In this document: piece by piece, positions 1 through 5,915 of the stretch
Layout: each line of letters starts with the position of its first letter
How positions within the stretch are numbered: position 1 is the stretch's first letter
From: an uncultured Lachnospiraceae bacterium
GTDB lineage: Bacteria; Bacillota; Clostridia; Lachnospirales; Lachnospiraceae
Reading direction: 5' to 3'
NCBI GenBank assembly: GCA_910585765.1
Contig: CAJUES010000074.1
Span: 1 to 14,803 of the forward strand
Length of the DNA stretch: 14,803 nucleotides
Translations under genes and position numbers: made by a program
The notes under the pieces: generated by a model
Seen by the model: only the letters and a program-made list of their open reading frames with translations
What the model was told of the DNA's origin: nothing
Database searches by the model: none

Positions 1-2
1 AA

Positions 3-1460
3 AGTATTGATTTTATTTTTTTATCATATTTCAGTATGCGAAGTATGAGTAATAAGAATACCCATAAGATTGATTTGCAGGGTAATTTTATGGGCATTGA
101 TATTACTGCATATAAAACACAAGCAAATCATTTCCGTGAAGCATCAGAAGCAATAGAAGAATGGAATGATATGATCGTTAATAGTACAGTGGATGTTAAT
201 ACATTTAATAACGCTACAGTACAAAGCAACGAACAATTACGGGCATATCTTCAGACAACATCAGTAGACGCACCAGCTTCATTAAACGGATACAGATCGT
301 ATCTGAATGCCGCAGGTCAGTCTACAGATGCATTACGTCTGAAAACTGTTCTAATGACTTCTGCGATGTCAATAGGATTCAGTTTCGCTTTACAGGCAGT
401 ATTTCAGTTGATTCAGGCAGGGGTTACGGTAATTGACAACTGGATTCACAGAGTAGAAAAAGCAAACGAGGCAATGGACGAAGCCATCACAGAATACGAT
501 TCCGCAAAATCCAGTCTTGAAAGCATCAATTCAGAGTTGGAAGAACAGAACAAGAAAATGGATGAGCTTCTCGCAAAAGACAAACTCACCGACAGTATAC
601 TTGGAAATATGAAGATTTCGGATATCAGGAAAATAAATATTACATATTTTTACGAACAATTGCAGGAAAAAGGTATCTCATATGGAACGGTCAGCTTTTA
701 TCATAAGCTGCTTTCGTCTGTGTTCAATATGGCAGTTGATAATGAATTGATCCGAAACAACCCAACAAAAAGGGCTTTGGAGGTTGTCGAGGGCACACAC
801 CAGAAAAGGGAAGCGTTGACCAGAAAGCAACAGGAGGGACTTCTTACGTACCTTTATAAGCATGACAGGGACATGTATAGAAAGGTTGCATTCCTGATTG
901 GTACGATGTGCCGGGTGAGCGAATTTGCCGGACTGACATGGGAAGATATAGACATGAAAAACAGAATTATAGTCATAGACCATCAGCTGCAGTACAAGAA
1001 GATCGGCGGGGACAATTTTGATTTTCATATTACCTCTACAAAGAATACACATACAAGAAAAATCCCCATAACAGATGATGTCTATGATGTCCTGAGTGAA
1101 CTGCACAAATACTTTTTCATTTTGAGAAAAGATTATTGTGTGGATGGAAAAAAGGATTTCCTGTTCTATTCCAAATCAGGCAAACTGCTGAACATTACGT
1201 CATTCAATTATGATTTGAAAAGGGCTGTCGAAAAGTATAACGAAACAGCAGAATATAAAATTGACAGGATTTCCGCACATACATTGCGCCACACTGGCTG
1301 TACGAGGGACGCAGAGGATGGGATGGATATTAAAGTTTTACAATACATTATGGGGCATTCCAATACACAGATTACAAACAATGTTTACAATCATGTCAAT
1401 GAAGAACGTGCAGCGAGCGAGGTTGGTAATGTGGCTGAAAGGCGCAGAAACAGGGCATAA
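3..1460 (+). CDS. Chimeric ORF: phage tape-measure fragment fused in frame to tyrosine recombinase/integrase
   Basis: The frame has no stop back to the left edge and the first ATG (position 36) has no ribosome-binding site, so the gene probably begins outside the window. Counting from ATG 36, residues 1-185 resemble a phage tail tape-measure protein: a polar region, a hydrophobic stretch around 110-135 (MSIGFSFALQAVFQLIQAG), then a charged coiled-coil-like segment to about 180. From about residue 186 (DSILGNMKISDIRK) the sequence is a tyrosine recombinase: a SAM-like core-binding domain to about 250, then the catalytic domain with the full set R293, K336, H415, R418 (HTLRH), H441 (MGHS) and Y451 (VYNH). 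The catalytic half looks intact, but the arm-binding domain and start of the core-binding domain are missing. Such integrases cut and join DNA at attachment sites through a phosphotyrosine link. The fusion may be a real deletion scar or an assembly join; activity is doubtful. Confidence 0.75.
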   Translation, partial: SIDFIFLSYFSMRSMSNKNTHKIDLQGNFMGIDITAYKTQANHFREASEAIEEWNDMIVNSTVDVNTFNNATVQSNEQLRAYLQTTSVDAPASLNGYRSYLNAAGQSTDALRLKTVLMTSAMSIGFSFALQAVFQLIQAGVTVIDNWIHRVEKANEAMDEAITEYDSAKSSLESINSELEEQNKKMDELLAKDKLTDSILGNMKISDIRKINITYFYEQLQEKGISYGTVSFYHKLLSSVFNMAVDNELIRNNPTKRALEVVEGTHQKREALTRKQQEGLLTYLYKHDRDMYRKVAFLIGTMCRVSEFAGLTWEDIDMKNRIIVIDHQLQYKKIGGDNFDFHITSTKNTHTRKIPITDDVYDVLSELHKYFFILRKDYCVDGKKDFLFYSKSGKLLNITSFNYDLKRAVEKYNETAEYKIDRISAHTLRHTGCTRDAEDGMDIKVLQYIMGHSNTQITNNVYNHVNEERAASEVGNVAERRRNRA

Positions 1461-1475
1461 ACGGCAGAAAATTCA

Positions 1476-1528
1476 TACACCAATTTTCGTCTTACGGAAA
1501 AGGATTTTTACACCAATTTTACACCAAT
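1476..1528 (+). repeat. Three phased TACACCAAT direct repeats downstream of integrase
   Basis: TACACCAAT begins at 1476, 1509 and 1520; the first two copies extend to TACACCAATTTT. The offsets are 33 and 11 bases, so the copies sit close to the same face of the helix. Directly repeated, phased sites next to an integrase gene are typical of arm-type integrase or excisionase binding sites, but this assignment is inference from position and spacing alone. Confidence 0.5.
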
Positions 1529-1662
1529 CATGTGTAGAGATATGTGGATTTATAACAGGTTACGTGAAATGACCGCTCATCGCAAAATCCCCGCAAATGC
1601 CGAAAAATAAGGATTTGCAGACTTATAACAAGCTGCATCAGGTTTGCAAAACATCACCCCAA

Positions 1663-1680
1663 TCTTACAACAATGTAAGA
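1663..1680. promoter_or_regulatory. BceR-type response-regulator operator
   Basis: The sequence TCTTACA-acaa-TGTAAGA is a perfect inverted repeat with 7-bp arms and a 4-base spacer. It matches the TNACA-N4-TGTAA consensus described for BceR-like response regulators, which sits upstream of bceAB-type transporter genes. A second TGTAA half-site lies 20 bp downstream at 1694-1698, about two helical turns away. The site stands about 50 bp before an extended -10 element and 160 bp before a BceAB-like pair, which fits activation of that promoter. No bceRS genes are in the window. Confidence 0.65.
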
Positions 1681-1683
1681 ATT

Positions 1684-1727
1684 AAAAGAGAAATGTAAGC
1701 TAATCAAATAGCGGGCAGTTCTCTTTT
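1684..1727. repeat. 9-bp inverted repeat between operator and promoter
   Basis: AAAAGAGAA (1684-1692) and TTCTCTTTT (1719-1727) are perfect reverse complements with a 26-base loop; T residues follow the second arm. It could be a weak AT-rich terminator for leftward-entering transcription, or part of the regulator's binding region. The low GC of the stem argues against an efficient terminator. Confidence 0.4.
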
Positions 1728-1728
1728 T

Positions 1729-1737
1729 TGATATACT
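1729..1737 (+). promoter_or_regulatory. Extended -10 promoter for the BceAB-like transporter
   Basis: TGATATACT provides a TG extension plus TATACT at 1732-1737. No good -35 hexamer lies 16-18 bases upstream (the region reads TAGCGG), which suits a promoter that depends on an activator such as a BceR-type regulator bound at 1663-1680. The predicted start near 1744 leaves a leader of about 97 bases before the ATPase start codon. Confidence 0.45.
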
Positions 1738-1840
1738 GCAATTACAGTCAGACAGATGAAACGCAAAAATTAATACGGCATTGTCTAAATAACGAAAAAT
1801 AAAAGAATAGTCAATATTTATGAAAGGGCAGGGGACGAAA

Positions 1841-2632
1841 ATGGCGATTTTAGAGGTAAAAAATGTGAGCAAGATCTATTCGACGCGCTTTGGGAGCGCG
1901 AAGGTGCAGGCGCTCTCAAACATGAACTTTTCGGTGGAGGAGGGCGAGTATGTGGCGATCATGGGCGAGTCCGGCTCGGGCAAGACGACACTGCTGAACA
2001 TACTTGCATCGCTCGACAAGCCCACGGGCGGTGAGGTGCTGCTAAAGGGCAGGAACCTGACGGCGATCAGGGAGAAGGAGCTGTCGGCATTCCGGCGCGA
2101 CAATCTCGGGTTCGTCTTTCAGGATTTTAACCTGCTCGACAACTTTTCCCTGAGGGACAATATCCTGCTCCCGCTTGTACTGCAGGGGAGGGCGGTTGCA
2201 CAGATGGAGCAGCTCATTGAGCCGATCGCACAGAGGCTCGGCATCGCGCAGCTGCTGGCGAAGTACCCATACGAGGTTTCGGGCGGACAGAAGCAGAGGG
2301 TGGCGGTGGCGCGGGCGATCATCATCAGCCCGCAGCTGCTCCTCGCGGATGAGCCGACAGGGGCGCTTGACTCCAAGGCGACAGAGGATCTGCTGAGGGT
2401 GTTTCGGGAGATCAACAATGACGGGCAGACGATCCTGATGGTGACGCACAGCACGGATGCGGCGAGCCATGCAGACCGCATTTTGTTCATAAAGGACGGG
2501 GAGGTCTTCCACCAGCTGTACCGCGGAAACATGACGAACGAGCAGCTTTACGCGAAGATATCGGACGCGCTTGCGATGCTCAGGAACCAGTCGGGGGCAA
2601 GACACCCGGGGACCGAGTTAAAGATCTCTTAA
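1841..2632 (+). CDS. BceA-like ABC transporter ATP-binding protein
   Basis: This is the ATPase of a two-gene transporter of the bacitracin/peptide-resistance (BceAB) type; it hydrolyses ATP at the inner face of the membrane to drive the permease encoded 25 bases downstream. All motifs are intact in 263 residues: Walker A GESGSGKT (42-49), Q-loop Gln94 in VFQDFNLLD, signature VSGGQ (146-150), Walker B LLLADE (166-171), D-loop GALD, and switch His203 in VTHS. I chose ATG 1841 because AGGGG stands 6 bases upstream; an in-frame ATG at 1820 would add seven residues but lacks such a site. The family includes MacB/LolD-type ATPases, but pairing with a 10-helix FtsX-type permease and a BceR-like operator upstream favours Bce. 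Substrate is unknown; peptide antibiotics acting on lipid II cycle intermediates are the usual targets. Confidence 0.88.
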   Translation: MAILEVKNVSKIYSTRFGSAKVQALSNMNFSVEEGEYVAIMGESGSGKTTLLNILASLDKPTGGEVLLKGRNLTAIREKELSAFRRDNLGFVFQDFNLLDNFSLRDNILLPLVLQGRAVAQMEQLIEPIAQRLGIAQLLAKYPYEVSGGQKQRVAVARAIIISPQLLLADEPTGALDSKATEDLLRVFREINNDGQTILMVTHSTDAASHADRILFIKDGEVFHQLYRGNMTNEQLYAKISDALAMLRNQSGARHPGTELKIS

Positions 2633-2657
2633 ATTCATAAAAAGGAGTGTGAGGATC

Positions 2658-4640
2658 ATGAACCATCTATATTGCAGGTTGGCAGTGACGAATTTGAAGA
2701 ACAACGGGCAGTTTTATGTGCCGTATATTCTGGCAGGCATGGTATCGGCGATGATGTTCTATATCATGCGTGCCGTCCAGGGGAACGACAGCATCAACGC
2801 GATGCGCGGTGCCAGCGTACTCCATATCGTGCTTTTTATGGGCGTTGTCATCGTCGGGGCGTGCGTGTGCATCTTTCTGTTTTACACGAACAGTTTTGTG
2901 ATGAAGCGCCGCAAGAAGGAGCTGGGTGTTTACAATATCCTCGGCATGGAGAAGCGCCATATCGCAAAGGTGCTGGCATGGGAAGCCTTGATCCTGTATC
3001 TGATCTCTGTCTGCGGCGGTCTGGTGTGCGGCATCGTGTTTAACAAGCTGGTGATCATGTTTCTGTGCAAACTGACAGGCGTGTCAGAAAGTATTCCGTT
3101 TTATGTCTCGGGCTGGGGCTGCCTGCAGACGGCGGAGCTGTTTGCGGTCGTGTATGTGCTGATGCTGCTGTACAATTTTATGCAGGTAAAGCTCGCGGAT
3201 CCCATTGCGCTCCTGCACGGAAACAATGTGGGGGAGCGGGAGCCAAAGGCAAAGTGGGTGTCAGCGGTGATCGGGGTTGTGTGCATCCTGTCGGGGTACT
3301 ATCTCGCGGTCCATGTGAACGGCGTCATCGAGGCGGTCAATATATTTTTTGTGGCGGTACTGCTGGTCATCGCGGGAACTTATGAGCTGTTCTTATCGGT
3401 GAGCATCGCGGCGCTCAAACTACTCAGGAACAATAAAAAATACTATTATAAGGCTTCGCATTTTATCGCGGTTTCCGGTATGATGTACCGCATGAAGCGC
3501 AATGCCGTCGGGCTTGCCAATATCTGCGTGCTCTCCACGATGGTGCTGGTGATCATATCGACGACGGTGTGTCTGTATGCGGGGGTGGAGGATTCCCTGC
3601 AGACGCTGGAGGCTGACGCGACGTTCTATTTTGACAGTGTACCCGGGGCGGCGGTCAGAGAACAGCTGATAGGGCAGTTTCATGCTGTGGCGGAAAGCCA
3701 GGGCAGAAAAGTGACAGAAGTGTCAGAATATACGGATGTCCTGGTCGTGACGCACCGTGTGGGCAATGAGATCGAGAAGTACGACAACGAAAACGGATCG
3801 TATGGTTTTTCGGATATGGGCATGCTCTACGTGATGACCAAATCGGACTTCGAGAAGTATACAGGGCATACGCTTGGCGAGATCGCACCCGGAAGCGTGA
3901 TGGTCACATCGCCGGACGGAACCGCGCAGGACAGCATCAAGGTGTTTGGCAGGACATATGCGGTCGCGGGAACATTGGAGCTGACAGAAGACTTTCCGGT
4001 CAACGAGATGGAAGGATTTCTGGGGAACACGGAAGTGCGCTATATGGTCGTGGCGGATGACGATGAATTGGAGCACCTGGGCGCGGATGTGGAAGTCCAG
4101 TATCATGTCGGCGTGGAGACGGACGGGACGCGCGAGGAGCGGCTGATGTACGCTGCGGCTGTCCGGGAGGCGGTGGAAGCGTGCAGGACACAGGACGGAT
4201 TTGACCGCTGCCTGCTCTACTCAAGGGTAGAACAGCGGGAGGAGTACATGAGAATGAACGGCGGATTTTTGTTCCTCGGGCTGTTTCTCGGGATCCTGTT
4301 TTTGATGATCACAGTGCTGATCATCTATTACAAGCAGATCTCGGAGGGATTTGAGGACAGGGAGCGCTTCGCGATCATGACCAAAGTAGGTATGAGCCGC
4401 GAGATGGTGAGGGCGGCGATCAACGCGCAGGTGCGCACCGTATTTTTCCTGCCGATCACCGTGGCGGTGCTCCATCTCGTGATGGCTTTTCCGATGCTGA
4501 AACTGATGCTGCTGGTGTTCGGGCTGGCAAATGTACAGTTGTTTGCGGGGTGTCTTGCGGCGACGGCGGCAGTGTTTGCAGTCATTTACTTTATCGTGTT
4601 CAGGCTTACCTCGAGAAGCTATTACAAGATTGTGCATTAG
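2658..4640 (+). CDS. BceB-like ABC transporter permease (FtsX family)
   Basis: The membrane partner of the preceding ATPase, 660 residues. Hydrophobic segments lie near residues 21-40, 54-76, 104-127, 155-175, 201-220, 227-250 and 287-309, then a soluble domain of about 220 residues (311-532), then helices near 536-558, 593-612 and 628-648. Ten helices with one large extracellular domain between helices 7 and 8 is the BceB layout; in that family the extracellular domain senses the peptide antibiotic and the protein also signals to a BceS histidine kinase. FtsX-like regions flank it (KRRKKELGVYNILGM near 83-97; the ERFAIMTKVGMSRE stretch in the last third). ATG 2658 is preferred, with AAGGAG at 2641-2646; GTG 2649 is too close to that site. 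It is cotranscribed with the ATPase. The kinase and regulator are not in the window. Confidence 0.85.
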   Translation: MNHLYCRLAVTNLKNNGQFYVPYILAGMVSAMMFYIMRAVQGNDSINAMRGASVLHIVLFMGVVIVGACVCIFLFYTNSFVMKRRKKELGVYNILGMEKRHIAKVLAWEALILYLISVCGGLVCGIVFNKLVIMFLCKLTGVSESIPFYVSGWGCLQTAELFAVVYVLMLLYNFMQVKLADPIALLHGNNVGEREPKAKWVSAVIGVVCILSGYYLAVHVNGVIEAVNIFFVAVLLVIAGTYELFLSVSIAALKLLRNNKKYYYKASHFIAVSGMMYRMKRNAVGLANICVLSTMVLVIISTTVCLYAGVEDSLQTLEADATFYFDSVPGAAVREQLIGQFHAVAESQGRKVTEVSEYTDVLVVTHRVGNEIEKYDNENGSYGFSDMGMLYVMTKSDFEKYTGHTLGEIAPGSVMVTSPDGTAQDSIKVFGRTYAVAGTLELTEDFPVNEMEGFLGNTEVRYMVVADDDELEHLGADVEVQYHVGVETDGTREERLMYAAAVREAVEACRTQDGFDRCLLYSRVEQREEYMRMNGGFLFLGLFLGILFLMITVLIIYYKQISEGFEDRERFAIMTKVGMSREMVRAAINAQVRTVFFLPITVAVLHLVMAFPMLKLMLLVFGLANVQLFAGCLAATAAVFAVIYFIVFRLTSRSYYKIVH

Positions 4641-4662
4641 CGTATGTTGAAAGGCTGTTACA

Positions 4663-4760
4663 GTTCAGCCTGGGACTTCGCACTACGCTGCGAAGTCCGT
4701 GAGAAAGCAAAGCGGTTTTTGCATGGCCTGATGCCTGTAATAGAAAGCCGAAGGCTGAAC
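4663..4760. repeat. Compound hairpin element between permease gene and thiT promoter
   Basis: A 98-base element closed by GTTCAGCCT (4663-4671) pairing with AGGCTGAAC (4752-4760). Inside is a perfect 10-bp hairpin, GGACTTCGCA (4673-4682) with TGCGAAGTCC (4689-4698) and a 6-base loop, plus smaller stems GCAT/ATGC (4721-4724 with 4731-4734) and AGCC/GGCT (4746-4749 with 4753-4756, competing with the outer stem). The nested palindromic layout resembles dispersed REP- or MITE-like intergenic repeats, but only one copy is in this window. It may also end transcription of the transporter operon, although no hairpin is followed by a clean T-run. Confidence 0.5.
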
Positions 4761-4810
4761 AGTTACGAAAGTTTCGTTCGCTCGTCCGACAGCACGGTGC
4801 AAAAATATTC

Positions 4811-4839
4811 TTGACATCGATTCAAAAGAACGGTATAGT
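4811..4839 (+). promoter_or_regulatory. Sigma-A promoter for the thiT riboswitch leader
   Basis: TTGACA (4811-4816), a 17-base spacer and TATAGT (4834-4839) make a near-consensus housekeeping promoter. The predicted start near 4846 lies about 27 bases before the TPP aptamer, so the leader is transcribed independently of the upstream transporter. Confidence 0.85.
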
Positions 4840-4872
4840 TATTCCTGGAACGTGTCTACACACGTTCGAAAA

Positions 4873-4942
4873 TGCTAGGGGTGCACATCGCTGAGACTTT
4901 ACCCTCATTACTTGAACCGGATAATACCGGCGTAAGGAAGCA
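4873..4942 (+). promoter_or_regulatory. TPP riboswitch aptamer (THI element)
   Basis: The conserved THI-box blocks appear in order: GGGGTGC (4878-4884), GCTGAGA (4890-4896), ACCC (4901-4904), and GGATAATACC (4919-4928) followed by GCGTAAGGAAGC. The closing stem can pair TGCT (4873-4876) with AGCA (4939-4942); a second helix pairs AGGG (4877-4880) with CCCT (4902-4905), and CCGG 4917-4920 pairs with CCGG 4927-4930. These match the family that binds thiamin pyrophosphate and shuts off thiamin genes. Its position in front of a thiamin transporter gene confirms the call. Its 3' strand also takes part in a competing helix with the downstream hairpin. Confidence 0.95.
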
Positions 4943-4993
4943 GTATGGGAATAATGGATACCTGGAACTGGCTCTGGGTTCAAACGATGCTCG

Positions 4994-5022
4994 CCTCCTC
5001 GCAAAACGAAGGAGGATTTTTT
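4994..5022 (+). terminator. Riboswitch expression platform: terminator hairpin that also hides the thiT ribosome-binding site
   Basis: CCTCCT-CG (4994-5001) pairs with CG-(A)-AGGAGG (5007-5015) around a CAAAA loop, followed by six T residues (5017-5022). This has the form of an intrinsic terminator, but its 3' arm AGGAGG is also the thiT Shine-Dalgarno site. The competing antiterminator is visible: aptamer bases 4930-4941 (GCGTAAGGAAGC) can pair with 4993-5002 (GCCTCCTCGC), with a two-base bulge and one mismatch. So TPP binding should free the 5' arm to form the hairpin, lowering both transcription and translation. The pairing is read from the sequence; the mechanism is inferred. Confidence 0.75.
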
Positions 5023-5736
5023 ATGTTGTACAATGTGGTAGTGGACGAATGGGGCGGCACGACTTACGTGCCGACGGCACTTGGCAATGTGCTGCTCGGG
5101 GCGGTGATCATCGCGCTGCTCGCGGCGGCGGTTGTCTTTGCAAAGATGCACGCAAAAAAGCTCGGCGAGGATCGGGAGCCTGGCAGGAACGGAGCCGGAA
5201 GCGGCAGGATGACCATAAAGCAGCTGGTATTCTGCGCGATGGCGGTCGCGCTCGGCACGGTGCTGTCAAATATCAAGCTGTTTGACCTGCCGTACGGCGG
5301 CTCGGTCACAATGCTGTCGATGCTCGTGATCTGTCTGCCGGGTTACTTTTTCGGATGCGGCGCGGGTCTGATGACGGGGCTTGCGTACGGCGTGCTGCAG
5401 CTTTTGATCGACCCGTATATTCTGTTCCCGGCGCAGCTTGTCATGGACTATTTGCTGGCATTCGGCGCACTGGGGCTGTCCGGTCTGTTTTCAGGCGCAA
5501 AAAATGGTCTGGTGAAGGGGTATGTCGCCGCCGTGCTGGGCCGCTATGTGTTTGTGGTGCTCTCCGGCTGCATATTCTTTGCGTCCTACGCGTGGGAGGG
5601 ATGGGGCGTGCTGCCGTACTCGCTGGCATACAATGGCAGCTATATCTTTTCGGAGGCAGCCATAAGCATCGTGATCATACTTCTGCCGCCGGTGAAGTCG
5701 GCTGTGGGCAGGATCAGGAAGCTGGCGCTGGAGTAG
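5023..5736 (+). CDS. thiT: ThiT, thiamin-specific S component of an ECF transporter
   Basis: ThiT is the membrane protein that captures thiamin with high affinity and works with a shared ECF module (two ATPases plus EcfT), which is not encoded here. The 237-residue product contains the family pattern: KQLVFCAMAVALGTVLS (about 66-82), including the AxxxA motif (A72-A76) that contacts EcfT, then GGSVTMLSML, PAQLVMDYLLAFGALGLSG (136-154), NGLVKGYVAAVLGRY and the substrate-side YSLAYNGSY segment (199-207). It is longer than typical ThiT because an extra N-terminal helix (about 18-41) and a polar linker precede the core. ATG 5023 has AGGAGG seven bases upstream. An in-frame ATG at 4945 would add 26 residues but would place the start at the edge of the aptamer. 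Control by the TPP riboswitch fits thiamin uptake. Confidence 0.93.
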   Translation: MLYNVVVDEWGGTTYVPTALGNVLLGAVIIALLAAAVVFAKMHAKKLGEDREPGRNGAGSGRMTIKQLVFCAMAVALGTVLSNIKLFDLPYGGSVTMLSMLVICLPGYFFGCGAGLMTGLAYGVLQLLIDPYILFPAQLVMDYLLAFGALGLSGLFSGAKNGLVKGYVAAVLGRYVFVVLSGCIFFASYAWEGWGVLPYSLAYNGSYIFSEAAISIVIILLPPVKSAVGRIRKLALE

Positions 5737-5762
5737 CCGTGCACTGATACAGGCGCTAATAA

Positions 5763-5799
5763 CAGATATACAATAGCAGATATACAATAGTAGATATAT
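5763..5799 (+). repeat. 14-bp tandem repeat, 2.6 copies
   Basis: CAGATATACAATAG occurs twice in tandem (5763-5776, 5777-5790) followed by a partial, diverged copy TAGATATAT. It lies between the thiT stop and its terminator. Replication slippage is the simplest origin; no function is evident. Confidence 0.8.
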
Positions 5800-5806
5800 T
5801 TTTGCT

Positions 5807-5840
5807 AAAAAAATGCAGGTTTTGATGACCTGCGTTTTTT
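5807..5840. terminator. Intrinsic terminator after thiT (possibly bidirectional)
   Basis: GCAGGT (5815-5820) pairs with ACCTGC (5828-5833) around a 7-base loop, followed by GTTTTTT. An A-run at 5807-5813 precedes the stem, so it could also stop transcription from the other strand. It separates thiT from the GH2 gene. Confidence 0.85.
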
Positions 5841-5844
5841 GTTA

Positions 5845-5853
5845 TGGTATGAT
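5845..5853 (+). promoter_or_regulatory. Possible extended -10 promoter for the GH2 gene
   Basis: TGGTATGAT gives a TG extension plus TATGAT at 5848-5853, directly after the thiT terminator. The -35 region overlaps the terminator stem and is poor. The predicted start near 5860 leaves a leader of about 56 bases. Tentative. Confidence 0.4.
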
Positions 5854-5915
5854 TACAGCAGGTGTAAATGTGAGATACAGATAACAGAGAGGAATAAACG
5901 AAAGGAACAAACGAT

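Larger units (their letters stand above)
1..1622 (+). mobile_element. Remnant of a prophage or integrative element (left part outside window)
   Basis: This stretch is AT-rich compared with the rest of the window and holds only mobile-element sequence: a phage tail tape-measure-like segment, a tyrosine recombinase lacking its N-terminus, and short direct repeats just behind the recombinase. No other phage genes are visible, and the left boundary lies outside the window. The right boundary is uncertain; I place it provisionally in the gap before the BceR-type operator at 1663. No duplicated attachment core can be recognised with only one end in view. Interpretation as a decayed element is inference from the truncated and fused genes. 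Confidence 0.45.
1461..1840. other. 380-base intergenic gap between the integrase and the ABC transporter
   Basis: No convincing gene lies here; the short frames have no ribosome-binding site. The gap holds, in order, three TACACCAAT repeats behind the integrase (1476-1528), an 18-bp BceR-type inverted repeat (1663-1680), a separate 9-bp inverted repeat (1684-1727), and an extended -10 promoter (1729-1737). The ATPase ribosome-binding site is AGGGG at 1830-1834. The left part probably belongs to the mobile element and the right part to the transporter promoter. Confidence 0.6.

Noticed and set aside
1261..1572. Second forward frame overlapping the integrase 3' end and running past its stop
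   Set aside because: It is out of frame with the recombinase motifs, has no ribosome site and shows no recognisable domain.
2042..2605. Long reverse-strand frames opposite the transporter, GH2 and cca genes
   Set aside because: GC-rich coding DNA yields long frames on the other strand by chance. They lack ribosome sites and recognisable motifs, and each overlaps a gene with clear family signatures.
4945..5022. In-frame upstream ATG for thiT with AAGGA six bases before it
   Set aside because: That AAGGA is the conserved 3' strand of the TPP aptamer, and the extra 26 residues would be encoded by the expression-platform hairpin. ATG 5023 has a better ribosome site and spacing.
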